A DNA stretch of 64,000 nucleotides from Pseudarthrobacter sp. NIBRBAC000502772 (GCF_006517235.1 NZ_CP041188.1:372001-436000); one strand, 5' to 3'. Shown: positions 17,139-26,106, numbered from the stretch's first letter. Numbers and translations: made by a program. Notes: generated by a model not told the origin, from the letters alone.

Positions 17139-17657
17139 ATGAGTCCCGAACGATTCAGTGGTCCGCCTCCGTTGCTGGTGGGTGTGTTGCCCCATCAGCA
17201 CTCGGAAGTGCTGAAGACCGCCACCTCCCTGGCGGCCAAACTGGCCGTGCCGTTGCTGTGTGCCTATGTCGACGAGGCCAGCTACCTGGTGGAATGGGAT
17301 CCCACCAGATCCGCACACCGGCTGTCGCTGCACCCGGACAAGGACGACGACGACATCCGCTCGGTCACCACGGAACTCAAGGGGGTGATCGCGGAAGCCG
17401 TGGCCGACGCCGCGACGCGGGCCACCCCCGTGGACTGGACGCTGCGGACCCTGGCGGGGGATCCGGGCCGCGCCCTCGCCCGGCTCGCCGCGGAAAGCAA
17501 CTCCCCCATAATCATTGTGGGAACGTCGGAGCGCGGCCTGACCCACCGGATCTCCGAGATGCTCAACGGATCTGTGGGACTCTGGCTGACGCACCATCAA
17601 AGCCGGCCGGTGCTGGTGGTTCCCTACCGGAGGCCGGCGCATCAGGACGATGCCTGA
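17139..17657 (+). CDS. Universal stress protein (UspA family)
   Basis: This 172-residue single USP domain has the nucleotide-loop pattern IIIVGTSERGLTHRISEMLNGSVGLWL, matching the G-2x-G-9x-G(S/T) ATP-binding USP type. The start is ATG 17139, which gives the expected N-terminal strand LLVGVLPHQHSE; the frame is open upstream into the sortase gene. The region between this gene and csoR carries a strong terminator. USPs in actinobacteria respond to hypoxia and general stress; the trigger here is unknown. Confidence 0.85.
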   Translation: MSPERFSGPPPLLVGVLPHQHSEVLKTATSLAAKLAVPLLCAYVDEASYLVEWDPTRSAHRLSLHPDKDDDDIRSVTTELKGVIAEAVADAATRATPVDWTLRTLAGDPGRALARLAAESNSPIIIVGTSERGLTHRISEMLNGSVGLWLTHHQSRPVLVVPYRRPAHQDDA

Positions 17658-17825
17658 GCCGTTACCTGAGCCGGCGGCCTCGCCCCACCCGGGGCGGTTT
17701 CGGGTGACCGAAATAATAAAGCGAAAGTAGTTATTCGAGGTGGTAGCGGAGGGCTGTACCGGCAAGTAAGCTAATTCAAGCAGAACGATCCGGCCGCAGT
17801 GGCCGGGTGAATCTGCCCAAATGCT

Positions 17826-17870
17826 GCTCCGGAGTGCGTATCCCCCAATAACGCACTCCGGAGCTTTTTT
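17826..17870 (+). terminator. Strong intrinsic terminator
   Basis: A perfect 14-bp stem (GCTCCGGAGTGCGT, 17826-17839, pairing with 17851-17864), an 11-nt loop and six T residues. It is 170 nt downstream of the universal-stress gene. The long interval may include an untranslated transcript of its own. Confidence 0.85.
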
Positions 17871-17924
17871 GTGCCCTCCCAGAGCCGCACCCACCCAACC
17901 TCGTGGCGCTCATCTCCGAATGGA

Positions 17925-17967
17925 TACCCCCAGGGGGTACTTGCCATATACCCCTGCGGGGTATATG
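17925..17967 (+). promoter_or_regulatory. Two CsoR-type operators upstream of the copper operon
   Basis: Two palindromes precede csoR: TACCCCC-A-GGGGGTA (17925-17939) and the perfect CATATACCCC-TGC-GGGGTATATG (17945-17967). G/C-tract palindromes of the form TACCCC..GGGGTA are the known DNA targets of CsoR copper repressors. The second lies only 8 nt before the csoR ATG, so repression of initiation and autoregulation are expected, relieved by Cu(I). Confidence 0.85.
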
Positions 17968-17975
17968 TTGGCAGT

Positions 17976-18323
17976 ATGGAAGCTTCGCTGGAAACCTTGA
18001 CCACACACGCCGGCGCTGATCCGGCGCCTCCGCATGGCTACACCGCCAACAAGGAGGCATACCTGCGCAGGCTCAAGCGCATCGAGGGCCAGGTCCGCGG
18101 GATCGCCCGGATGGTGGATGAGGACAAATACTGCATCGACATCCTGACCCAGGTCGCCGCGGCCACCAAGGCCCTGCACGCCGTGAGCCTGGGACTTGTG
18201 GAAGAGCACATCGGCCACTGCGTGGTGGGCGCCGCCGGGGAGCCCGATCCGGCCCTTCGCGCTGAGGCCATAGACGCCAAAGTCAGGGAAGCCACAGCGG
18301 CCATCGGCCGCCTCCTGCGCTGA
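17976..18323 (+). CDS. csoR: CsoR-family copper-sensing repressor
   Basis: This 115-residue four-helix protein has family signatures YLRRLKRIEGQVRGIARMVDEDKYCIDILTQVAAATKAL and a second Cys in EEHIGHCV. These give the Cu(I) site Cys-x-n-His-Cys: the Cys in DKYCIDIL, with His and Cys in GHC. The start is ATG 17976, just after the operator. It is the first gene of a csoR-copZ-copA operon, the standard arrangement for Cu(I)-derepressed efflux. The C-terminal tail is short, as in the family. Confidence 0.94.
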   Translation: MEASLETLTTHAGADPAPPHGYTANKEAYLRRLKRIEGQVRGIARMVDEDKYCIDILTQVAAATKALHAVSLGLVEEHIGHCVVGAAGEPDPALRAEAIDAKVREATAAIGRLLR

Positions 18324-18385
18324 CCAACTACCACTAACCACCCATTCACGGCCGGCCACCGCCGGCCCCTTCGAAGGAGCCAGCC

Positions 18386-18616
18386 ATGAGCACCGCCTCC
18401 ACCACCGTCAACGTGTCCGGCATGACCTGCGGCCACTGCGTTTCGTCCGTCAGCGAGGAACTTGAATCGCTCGCAGGGGTTGAAACGGTCGACGTCGAAC
18501 TCAACGCCGGCGGCATTTCCACCGTCACCATCACCTCAACCCAGGAACTGTCGCCGTCCGAGATCGGCGAGGCAGTAGCCGAAGCCGGCTACCTGGTTGT
18601 TGCCAACGACGCGTAA
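18386..18616 (+). CDS. copZ: CopZ-like copper chaperone (HMA domain)
   Basis: This 76-residue heavy-metal-associated domain has the Cu-binding loop VSGMTCGHCVSSV (Cys15 and Cys18). It shuttles Cu(I) to the ATPase encoded 24 nt downstream. The ATG follows GAAGGAGCC, a good ribosome-binding site. Full-length and typical. Confidence 0.93.
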   Translation: MSTASTTVNVSGMTCGHCVSSVSEELESLAGVETVDVELNAGGISTVTITSTQELSPSEIGEAVAEAGYLVVANDA

Positions 18617-18640
18617 CGCTGTCCGATCGGGGGATCCCAC

Positions 18641-21103
18641 ATGAGTACAGACCATCTCCATCACCAGCCCCAAAGCAGGGTAGTTGAACTGGACATTGAG
18701 GGCATGACCTGTGCCTCCTGTGTGAACCGCGTGGAAAAGAAGCTGGGCAAGCTCGACGGCGTCGAAGCCTCCGTCAACCTCCCGCTGGAGTCCGCCCACG
18801 TCACGGTCCCGGCCGGCATCACGGACCAGCAAATAGTGGACACAGTCAACGCCACAGGCTACAAAGCAACGGTCCGCCTCCCGCGCTACCCGAGCCAAAG
18901 CCACCCCCACGCCGACGAGCACCACGCCGACGAGCTCGACGTGCCGCCCGCAAGCGGCGACGTCGGGGGCATGCGGCAGCATGCGTCTAAGCGAGGCACG
19001 AGCGAGCATGCAGAGCATGTGGCCGGTGGCGGCGCGGAAGGTGACCACGCGACCCACGAAGGCACCGCTGGCACCCACGACCACATGAAGCACGGCGGAA
19101 CCTCGGCCCAGCTGCGCCCGCGCCTGATCGTGGCCGCGATACTGACGCTCCCGGTCCTCGCGATTTCGATGGTTCCGGCCGCGCAGTTTCCCAACTGGGG
19201 CTGGGTAGCCGGGGCCTTGGCGCTTCCAGTGGTCAGCTGGGCGGCCTGGCCCTTCCACCGCGCGGCGGCCGTCAATGCGCGCCACCTGGCGTCCACCATG
19301 GACACACTGGTGTCGATCGGCGTCGCCGCCGCCTACCTGTTCAGCCTCTGGCAACTGGTCCTGGATCCCCGGATGACCGAGCACCTGGCCATGGAGGGGA
19401 TGGAGTCCGGCGGCCTCTACTTCGAAGTGGCCGCCGTGGTCACCACTTTCCTGCTCCTGGGCAGGTTCCTCGAAGCCAACGCCAAGCAGAAAGCCGGCGA
19501 CGCCCTCAAGGCGTTGCTGAACCTCGGCGCCAAGGACGCCACCATCCTGCACCACGGATCCGAACATAAAGTCCCCGCCGATCAGCTCCGCGTGGGAGAC
19601 GTCGTGGTGGTCCGCCCCGGCGAAAAAATCGCCACGGACGGAGAGGTGATCGACGGCGTTTCAGCCGTGGACGCGTCCCTGCTGACCGGCGAATCCGTTC
19701 CGGTGGAAGTGGAGCCCGGGAGCAAGGTCACCGGCGCCACCATCAACACTTCCGGCCGGCTGCTGGTCCGGGCAACCCGCGTGGGCGCCGAGACCACGCT
19801 GGCCCAGATGGCCCGGCTGGTCTCGCAGGCACAGACCGGCAAAGCCCCCATCGCCCGCCTCGCCGACCGGATCAGCGCCGTCTTTGTCCCGATTGTGCTG
19901 GCCATCGCTGTGCTCACGTTTGGGCTGTGGCTCGTGTTCAGCGGCCCGGTGATTGAGCCTGCCGAGCTCAGGGCTGCCTTTACCGCCGCGGTCACCGTCC
20001 TGGTCATCGCGTGCCCGTGCGCCCTGGGCCTCGCCACTCCGGTGGGGCTGCTCACCGGAACCGGCCGGGGAGCCCAGCTGGGCATCCTGATCAAGGGCCC
20101 GCAGGTCCTCGAAGACACCCGCACGGTGGACACCATACTGCTCGACAAGACCGGCACCGTCACCACCGGAAAACTCGCCGTGGGCAACACTCTCGCGTTT
20201 GACGGTTACCAGGGCACCGACGTGCTGCGGCTCGCCGGCGCCGTGGAGGCGGCATCGGAGCACCCGATCGCCCACGCCATCGCGGCCGCGGCGGTTGAGG
20301 CGCAAACCGGGAACGACGACGGCGGGCGGCTTCCCGCCGTCGAACACTTCCGTTCGGCACCCGGCGGCGGAGTGGTGGGAACCGTTGAAGGGCGCGTGGT
20401 CCTGGCTGGCAGGACCGGCTGGCTCACGGAGAACAGCGTCCGCCCTTCCGGCGCGCAACTGGAGGCGCTGGCCGCCGCGGAAGCCACCGGTGCCACGGCC
20501 ATCTGGATAACGGTGGACGGCAGTCCTGCCGGCATCATCAGTCTCCGCGACACCGTGAAGCCGGGATCTGCGGAGGCTGTGGCAAAGCTGAAGAGGCTCG
20601 GGCTGCGCCCCATCCTGCTGACCGGGGACAACGCCGCGGTGGCCGCGCAGGTCGCTGCCGCCGTCGGCATTTCCCCTGACGATGTTTATGCAGGTGTCCT
20701 GCCTGCCGGGAAGGTGGACGCCGTCCGCCGGCTCCAGGCGGGCGGGGCGATTGTGGCCATGGCCGGCGACGGCGTGAATGACGCCGCCGCGCTGGCGCAG
20801 GCTGACCTGGGCATCGCCATGGGATCCGGTACGGATGTGGCCATCGAGGCGGCGGACCTCACCGTCATGGGAAACGATCTGGGACAGGTGGCACAGGCCA
20901 TCGAATTGTCCCGGCGTACGCTGGCCACCATCAAGACCAACCTGTTCTGGGCGTTCTTCTATAACGCGGTCGGCATTCCCGTGGCCGCCCTGGGCCTCTT
21001 GAACCCGATGATTGCCGGAGCCGCGATGGCGGCGAGTTCAGTCCTGGTGGTGGCAAACTCGCTCCGGCTGCGCAGCTTCGGCAAGCAGCCCTCAGGCGGT
21101 TAG
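18641..21103 (+). CDS. copA: Cu(I)-exporting P-type ATPase
   Basis: This 820-residue P1B-1 ATPase exports Cu(I). In order it has an N-terminal HMA domain with GMTCASC (21-27), a His/Asp/Glu-rich linker (about 86-153), eight membrane segments, LLTGES, the transmembrane CPC at 458-460, DKTGT with phosphorylated Asp502, the nucleotide-domain SEHPIAHA and the hinge MAGDGVNDAAALAQADLGIAMGSG. The linker, with many His including HPHADEHH and HDHMKH, is unusually long and may bind extra metal. It is last in the csoR-copZ-copA operon and regulated by CsoR. Confidence 0.95.
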   Translation: MSTDHLHHQPQSRVVELDIEGMTCASCVNRVEKKLGKLDGVEASVNLPLESAHVTVPAGITDQQIVDTVNATGYKATVRLPRYPSQSHPHADEHHADELDVPPASGDVGGMRQHASKRGTSEHAEHVAGGGAEGDHATHEGTAGTHDHMKHGGTSAQLRPRLIVAAILTLPVLAISMVPAAQFPNWGWVAGALALPVVSWAAWPFHRAAAVNARHLASTMDTLVSIGVAAAYLFSLWQLVLDPRMTEHLAMEGMESGGLYFEVAAVVTTFLLLGRFLEANAKQKAGDALKALLNLGAKDATILHHGSEHKVPADQLRVGDVVVVRPGEKIATDGEVIDGVSAVDASLLTGESVPVEVEPGSKVTGATINTSGRLLVRATRVGAETTLAQMARLVSQAQTGKAPIARLADRISAVFVPIVLAIAVLTFGLWLVFSGPVIEPAELRAAFTAAVTVLVIACPCALGLATPVGLLTGTGRGAQLGILIKGPQVLEDTRTVDTILLDKTGTVTTGKLAVGNTLAFDGYQGTDVLRLAGAVEAASEHPIAHAIAAAAVEAQTGNDDGGRLPAVEHFRSAPGGGVVGTVEGRVVLAGRTGWLTENSVRPSGAQLEALAAAEATGATAIWITVDGSPAGIISLRDTVKPGSAEAVAKLKRLGLRPILLTGDNAAVAAQVAAAVGISPDDVYAGVLPAGKVDAVRRLQAGGAIVAMAGDGVNDAAALAQADLGIAMGSGTDVAIEAADLTVMGNDLGQVAQAIELSRRTLATIKTNLFWAFFYNAVGIPVAALGLLNPMIAGAAMAASSVLVVANSLRLRSFGKQPSGG

Positions 21104-21107
21104 GTCC

Positions 21108-21380
21108 TCAGGCGGTGCCGAAGCGCACGGCCGCGCGGGCCCTTGCCTTGGCGGCCTCTTCGTCCCGGTGCTTGGCGGGAGCGTGGGTGACCAGCGAATC
21201 CAGCAGGTGCTGGGTGATGTGGGCGATCTCGTGCACCGCCGCTTCGAAGGCGTCCTCGTTGGCCTTGGACGGCTTGGTGCTGCCGCTGACCTTGCGCACA
21301 TACTGCAGCGCGGCGGCATGCACTTCCTCAGAGGTGGCATGGGGTTCGAAATTGTGGAGGGTTCGGATGTTCCGGCACAT
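21108..21380 (-). CDS. DUF2277 family protein
   Basis: This 90-residue protein starts with MCRNIRTLHNFEPHAT, the hallmark of DUF2277, and continues with EEVHAAALQYVRKVSGSTKPS. The family is common in soil bacteria but has no known function. It converges with copA (4-nt gap between ends). ATG start; length normal for the family. Confidence 0.85.
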   Translation of the reverse strand: MCRNIRTLHNFEPHATSEEVHAAALQYVRKVSGSTKPSKANEDAFEAAVHEIAHITQHLLDSLVTHAPAKHRDEEAAKARARAAVRFGTA

Positions 21381-21616
21381 ATGCCCATGCTAGGCTCTGG
21401 AACGCCTCGGATCGACCCCCAGGACACCGGTGATCGAGCTTGTCGAGATTCAACCGCGGGAGCTGTGGCCCATGGGGAGTGGTGCATGGGCAGCGGTGCC
21501 CATCGACAGTGATTTGGGGCCGGGATAGGTTCTAGGTAATGGATCTTCCGGATGAGCCGGGGGCCGCTGGGGATGCCGATCTGGATCGGATCCAAGACTA
21601 ACGAGGAGAAAAACTG

Positions 21617-21880
21617 ATGGCTATGTGGGGCGCAGATGTAGAACAGCTCAGGACTCTTGGCAGCAAGCTGCAGGCCGGTGCCGGTGAGATCGAGCAGCAG
21701 AGGTCCAACCTGACGCGCGTGCTGGACAGCACCGACTGGAAGGGCCCGGACGCCGACCACTTCCGCGGCGAATGGTCCGGCACGCACACCGCGGCGCTGA
21801 ACCAGGTCATCCAGGCGCTGAAGGACGCGGGCCAGAAGGCCACCAAAAACGCCAGCGAGCAGGACCAGGCTTCACGCTAA
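21617..21880 (+). CDS. WXG100-family protein (ESAT-6-like), orphan
   Basis: This 87-residue helical-hairpin protein has STDWKGPDADHFRGEW at its centre; the WKG is the WXG turn. WXG100 proteins are secreted by type VII systems, usually encoded beside EccC/EccD, but none is in the window. GAGGAG precedes the ATG at a good distance. A terminator follows immediately, so it forms a single-gene transcript. Confidence 0.85.
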   Translation: MAMWGADVEQLRTLGSKLQAGAGEIEQQRSNLTRVLDSTDWKGPDADHFRGEWSGTHTAALNQVIQALKDAGQKATKNASEQDQASR

Positions 21881-21896
21881 CCGCCGAAGCCTTACT

Positions 21897-21934
21897 GCGA
21901 GGGCCGGGACACTGCACAGTGTCCGGGCCCTCGC
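21897..21934 (+). terminator. Hairpin terminator after the WXG100 gene
   Basis: An 18-bp stem with one G-G mismatch (GCGAGGGCC... with ...GGGCCCTCGC), nearly loopless, lies 16 nt after the stop. T-richness after it is weak (TGCATTT), but the stem is strong. It may also serve the convergent transporter gene. Confidence 0.75.
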
Positions 21935-21956
21935 TGCATTTAACGGCAGCCGGCAC

Positions 21957-22961
21957 TCAGGGCACGGGTTCGACGTCGTTCGCGTGGTCCAGCGGCGCGG
22001 GCGCACCGACAGTTGCAGCGGCCGTGCCGGAGCGCAGCTCGTCCAGCCGGACCAGAACCACCCCGCCAACAATGAGGACGCCGCCCAGGAGTTGGATGGC
22101 GCCGGGCAGCTCACCCAGCAGCAGCCAGGCCCAGGTCACGGCGAACAGCACCTCGGTCAGCGAGACGAAGGACGCAACCTTGGAGCCAAGGGCGCGGGCA
22201 GCGACAACGCCCGAAACGTATGCCAGGACTGTTGCCAGGATGACCAGGCCACCCAGGGAGACCCACCAGGGTGTGATCCAGGGGCCGAGCCTGGTATCCG
22301 CGGTGCTGAAGGCCATGGGAAGCAGTCCCGTGGCGGCCGCCAGCCACATAACGGCGGCCCCCACGAGCAGCCCGGCGGACGCCAGGACGATGGGCGGCAG
22401 GGAATCATTCTCCTTGGCCGTGATGAAGAAGTAGATGGCAAGGCATACGGCAGCGGCCACCCCCCACAGGACCCCGATGATGTCGATCTTGACCGTTCCG
22501 GTGAGGTCCAGGACGAGGACCAGGCCGCCGAGCGACAGCACTGTTCCGCCGAAGGTCAGCGCCCGTGGCCGCTTCTTGCTGGCTCCCCATAGCCAAAGGA
22601 CGATGAGGACGGGAGCCAGGTATTCAAGCAACAGCGCCACACCCACGGACAGGCGGGCTACCGCGTTGAAGTAGAACAGCTGGCATGCGGCCACGCCGAT
22701 CAGGCCGAAAAGCCCGATGGTGACCCAGTTGTCGCGCAGCCGGTACCACCGTCCGCGCAAAGCCAGAACGGCGGGAACGGCGAGAATCAGCGCGGCACCG
22801 GTCAGGCGGGCCGTTACGGCAGCGCCCGGGGACCAGCCGGTTTCCAGGAGCGCTTTGGCGAAGGAACCGGAGAGCCCGAAGACGGCAGAAGAGAACAACG
22901 CGATTCCAAGGCCGGAGCCAAGGAATCCGCCCGCGGCTGCGGGGTTAGGGGCGGCAGTCAC
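21957..22961 (-). CDS. EamA/DMT-family transporter
   Basis: This 334-residue inner-membrane protein has ten predicted helices in two EamA repeats (first about 17-155, second about 165-310). Typical stretches are LLLEYLAPVLIVLWLW and SLTEVLFAVTWAWLLLGELP. Family members export amino acids, purines or other metabolites; no substrate can be assigned. It starts at GTG 22959-22961 and is divergent from the CGNR gene with a 71-nt gap. Confidence 0.85.
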   Translation of the reverse strand: MTAAPNPAAAGGFLGSGLGIALFSSAVFGLSGSFAKALLETGWSPGAAVTARLTGAALILAVPAVLALRGRWYRLRDNWVTIGLFGLIGVAACQLFYFNAVARLSVGVALLLEYLAPVLIVLWLWGASKKRPRALTFGGTVLSLGGLVLVLDLTGTVKIDIIGVLWGVAAAVCLAIYFFITAKENDSLPPIVLASAGLLVGAAVMWLAAATGLLPMAFSTADTRLGPWITPWWVSLGGLVILATVLAYVSGVVAARALGSKVASFVSLTEVLFAVTWAWLLLGELPGAIQLLGGVLIVGGVVLVRLDELRSGTAAATVGAPAPLDHANDVEPVP

Positions 22962-23032
22962 CGACGCCTCCTGTCAGGAGTAAAGTGGGGTAATGGTCCT
23001 GACATTACGCCCGACCCCAGTAAGGAGTCAAG

Positions 23033-23578
23033 ATGGTCTTTGCACCTGACACCGAAATAGCCCTGCGCACCGTCGTCAACCTGATCAACACCGCCGCCAA
23101 CGGACGCGAATCGCTCGCCACGGTGGCGGACCTGGATCATTTCCTTCAGTCCGAGGGGTTCAGTGGAGCCCGCGCCCGCGATGCGGCGGAACTGTCGAGT
23201 GTCCACGAACTGCGCGGGCGGCTTGCCGCCCTCTGGACTGCAGACGAAGACTCTGCTGTGGCGGGCGTCAACCGCCTGCTGCGCGAGGCCAACGCACTCC
23301 CCCAGCTGATGAAGCACGATGAGTGGGACTGGCATCTGCACGCCACTGCCAGGGACGCGCCGCTGGCAGAGCGCATGGGCACCGAAGCCGCCATGGCCCT
23401 GGCGGACGTCATCCGGAGCAAGGAGATGGACCGCATGCTCGTGTGCGAGGCCGAGGACTGCGATGCCGTGGTCCTGGACCTCAGCCGCAACCGGTCGAAA
23501 CGGTATTGCGATACCGGCAACTGCGCCAACCGCGCGCACGTGGCAGCGTACCGCGCGCGGCAGGCTACTGTTCGCTAG
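23033..23578 (+). CDS. CGNR zinc-finger / ABATE-domain transcription-factor-like protein
   Basis: This 181-residue protein has an N-terminal helical ABATE-type region and a C-terminal CGNR zinc finger. Four cysteines (138, 143, 159, 164) are arranged C-x4-C-x15-C-x4-C, with the end GNCANRAHVAAYRARQ matching the CGNR consensus (here GNCANR). The family is thought to bind DNA as transcriptional regulators in actinobacteria. AAGGAG precedes the ATG. It is divergent from the EamA transporter, which it could regulate (inference). Its stop overlaps the stop of the next convergent gene. Confidence 0.85.
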   Translation: MVFAPDTEIALRTVVNLINTAANGRESLATVADLDHFLQSEGFSGARARDAAELSSVHELRGRLAALWTADEDSAVAGVNRLLREANALPQLMKHDEWDWHLHATARDAPLAERMGTEAAMALADVIRSKEMDRMLVCEAEDCDAVVLDLSRNRSKRYCDTGNCANRAHVAAYRARQATVR

Positions 23579-23946
23579 GAGTGGCTGGTGCCGGTACCGT
23601 CAGCGTCCGGAGCCTCAGGGGCGCCGCCGGCCTGGCTGGGGCCGTGTCCCCCGAATCCGTGCGACGGTTTCCGGGCTGAACTCAGGTTGACGCCGGACCC
23701 CTTGCCCAGGTGTTCGGAGTTCTCCTTGTGGCTCATGGCCAGCATGGCCGCGATCACCAGCGTGACGATGAACGCGATGCCGGCGCCCGTGAAGGCGAGG
23801 TCGAACCGCGGGGTCTTCGAGCTGCCGCCGGAGGCGAAGATCAGCACCGTAACAAAGGCGAGGACGGCCCAGAACGCAGAGAACATCAGCGGCCCCTTCA
23901 CCGAGGTCCGCAGCTTGCGCGGTTTTCCTGGTTTCTGGTCTGCCAA
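23575..23946 (-). CDS. Small membrane protein, two transmembrane helices
   Basis: This 123-residue protein has a basic N-terminus, two hydrophobic helices (about 20-41 and 50-68) and a hydrophilic Gly/Ser/His-rich tail. No family was recognised. The start is TTG 23944-23946 with an AGGAGAGGAA ribosome-binding site. It converges on the CGNR gene with a 4-nt overlap of stop codons. Confidence 0.65.
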   Translation of the reverse strand: MADQKPGKPRKLRTSVKGPLMFSAFWAVLAFVTVLIFASGGSSKTPRFDLAFTGAGIAFIVTLVIAAMLAMSHKENSEHLGKGSGVNLSSARKPSHGFGGHGPSQAGGAPEAPDADGTGTSHS

Positions 23947-24051
23947 GGTAGTTCCTCTCCTACAGCCATGCCGAAGGGCGTGCTGGTTCGAATGTGTGTG
24001 GGGTTGTTCCGGGCGCGTTTTCTACGCCGGGTAGAACCTTTCGCTTCTAGT

Positions 24052-24642
24052 TTACGGCTTCGTGGAGGCGGGCCGGGAATCGTGCCTTAGAGTCAGCCCC
24101 GACAGGACCCAGAGCACACCGGAGATGATAGCTCCGCCGCCGGCGACGCCCAGCAGGGCATGGGCTCCGAGGCTGATGAAGAAGGGCAGGATCGCCGCGG
24201 TACCAAGCCCGATGATGCCCGAGGCCAGCCAGTCGCGGGCCAGCACGTGCCGGCGGCGATACTTGAGGCCGCAGTACAGCTCCACGGCTCCGGCCAGGCC
24301 AAGTCCCACTGCCGCAACGACGCCGAAGACGCGGTCCCCGTGAAGCAATGCCAAGGCAACACCAGCGCCTGCCAGGGTGGCCCCTGCGGCGGAGAGGATC
24401 TTGCCGGGCATGCCGTCACGCGCGTAGCCGGTCTTCGGGATGGCCCAGAGGACCAGCAGGCCCGTGGCCAGCAGGTACAACCCGCCCGCCCAGCCCATGA
24501 CCTGGACCGACGGTCCGGCCCAGAAAATGGTCGCGGCGCCGAACAACAGTGCGGCCACGGCCCGGAGCAGAACCGGCTTCCACAGGTCTGCCTGCTGGGC
24601 GGCGCCGGCGGGAGCATCTGTGGGTGTCAGTGGTTGGTTCAC
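24052..24642 (-). CDS. Multi-pass membrane protein (HdeD/DUF308-like layout)
   Basis: This 196-residue protein has about six transmembrane helices in short hairpins (AVAALLFGAATIFWAG, GGLYLLATGLLVLWAI and so on), reminiscent of HdeD/DUF308 proteins. Family identity is tentative and function unknown. GTG start at 24640-24642. It is the second gene downstream of the MATE transporter on the same strand with a 25-nt gap. Confidence 0.6.
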   Translation of the reverse strand: MNQPLTPTDAPAGAAQQADLWKPVLLRAVAALLFGAATIFWAGPSVQVMGWAGGLYLLATGLLVLWAIPKTGYARDGMPGKILSAAGATLAGAGVALALLHGDRVFGVVAAVGLGLAGAVELYCGLKYRRRHVLARDWLASGIIGLGTAAILPFFISLGAHALLGVAGGGAIISGVLWVLSGLTLRHDSRPASTKP

Positions 24643-24667
24643 CGGTCCAGTTTAGTGGCCGCCGGCC

Positions 24668-26020
24668 CTATGGCGAACCCAGCACCATCCAGCGGTCCGA
24701 CCGGGCGCGCAGGCCCAGCGTCAGCGCCCGGGCGGCCATGTAGCCCAGCGCAAACGCGGCCCACAGCCAAACGAGGCCTGCGGCGGCGGACATGCCGGAG
24801 ACGGCAACGGCCACAAGCATGGGGACGTAGACAGCGAGGTTGACCACGCCCGCCAGCGCCAGGTACCTGGCGTCTCCGGCGCCGATCAGCACGCCGTCCA
24901 GGACAAAAACATACCCGGCAAGAGGCTGACCGGCTGCCAGGATCCACAGGGCGTAGGTCAGCACGGACTGGACGCCGGCGTCGGAAGTGAACAGCACCCC
25001 CGCCCAAGGCGCCGCGACGGCCAGCAGGGCTCCCGTGACCAAACCGAATCCGATGCCCCAGCGGATCATGGTCCGGGTCAGGTGCCGCGCCCTGACGGGA
25101 TTGGATGCGCCCAGTTCCTTGCCGATCAGGGCCTGAGCGGCGATGGCAAGGGCATCGAGGGCAAAGGCGAGGAACGAGAAGATGGTCATGGCCAGCTGGT
25201 GGGCCGCCAGGTTGACGGCACCTTGCCCCGTGACCACAAATACCGTGGCCAGGATGGCGATGCGCAGGCTCAGCGTGCGGAGCATAAGCCACGAACCGAC
25301 CCGGGTCATTGCGCGGATGCCGCTCCAGTCGGGCCACAGGCTGATGCCGTGCCGGGCGGCATTGCGCTGGACCATCACCAGATAGACGGCCGCCATGGCC
25401 CATTGCGCCACGCTGGTGCCTGCCGCCGAGCCCGCAACGGACCAGTCCAGCCCGTAGACCAGCCACAGGTTGAGGACAATATTCAAGGCAAAGCCTGCGG
25501 TGGCCACGAGCAGCGGCGTCCTGGTGTCCTGCAATCCGCGCAGGACGCCGGTGCCCGCGAAGATGAGCAGCATGGCAACCAGGCCGGGCATGGACCAGCG
25601 GAGATAGTCAACGGCGAACGAGCGAACGTCACCCTCCGCCCCCATCAGGGCCACCAGCGGTTCAGCGGCCCAGAAGCCGGCCACGGCCAGGACCACGCCG
25701 AGCAGAAGTGCCAGCCAGACGCCGTCGCGCCCTGCGGCGAGTGCCTTGCCCAGCTGGCCGTGTCCCATCGCGCGGGCCACCGCCGGGGTAGTGGAGTAGG
25801 CGAGGAAAACCATCAGGCCGACGGCGGTGTGCAGCACGGCGGAGGCGAGCCCCACCCCGGCCAGCTGGGCCACGCCAAGATGGCCCACAATGGCCGAATC
25901 CGCGAGCAGGAACAGCGGTTCGGCGATCAGTGCGCCGAACGCCGGCACGGCGAGCCGCAGGATTTCCCGGGCATGGCTGGCGGGACGCTGGACGGCAGCG
26001 GGGGCGGATTGGTTGGGCAC
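24668..26020 (-). CDS. MATE-family efflux protein (DinF-like)
   Basis: This 450-residue membrane protein has twelve helices in two MATE repeats. The first begins REILRLAVPAFGALIAEPLFLLADSAIVGHLG and the second is around RARHLTRTMIRWGIGFGLV. The first-repeat ADSAIVGHLG pattern is typical of the DinF branch of multidrug and toxin extruders. GTG start at 26018-26020. Cation coupling and substrate cannot be read. Divergent from doxX. Confidence 0.88.
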   Translation of the reverse strand: MPNQSAPAAVQRPASHAREILRLAVPAFGALIAEPLFLLADSAIVGHLGVAQLAGVGLASAVLHTAVGLMVFLAYSTTPAVARAMGHGQLGKALAAGRDGVWLALLLGVVLAVAGFWAAEPLVALMGAEGDVRSFAVDYLRWSMPGLVAMLLIFAGTGVLRGLQDTRTPLLVATAGFALNIVLNLWLVYGLDWSVAGSAAGTSVAQWAMAAVYLVMVQRNAARHGISLWPDWSGIRAMTRVGSWLMLRTLSLRIAILATVFVVTGQGAVNLAAHQLAMTIFSFLAFALDALAIAAQALIGKELGASNPVRARHLTRTMIRWGIGFGLVTGALLAVAAPWAGVLFTSDAGVQSVLTYALWILAAGQPLAGYVFVLDGVLIGAGDARYLALAGVVNLAVYVPMLVAVAVSGMSAAAGLVWLWAAFALGYMAARALTLGLRARSDRWMVLGSP

Positions 26021-26106
26021 GGTTTCAGCCTAACGGCCGGCACCGCCCACCTGGCTGCTCCGCTTCCGTGACGCAGGAAGTCATGACAAAGGACACAATG
26101 GCGATC

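Noticed and set aside
17690..17870. 6C RNA (actinobacterial RNA with C-rich hairpin loops)
   Set aside because: Only one loop has five Cs and the required second C-rich hairpin is absent.
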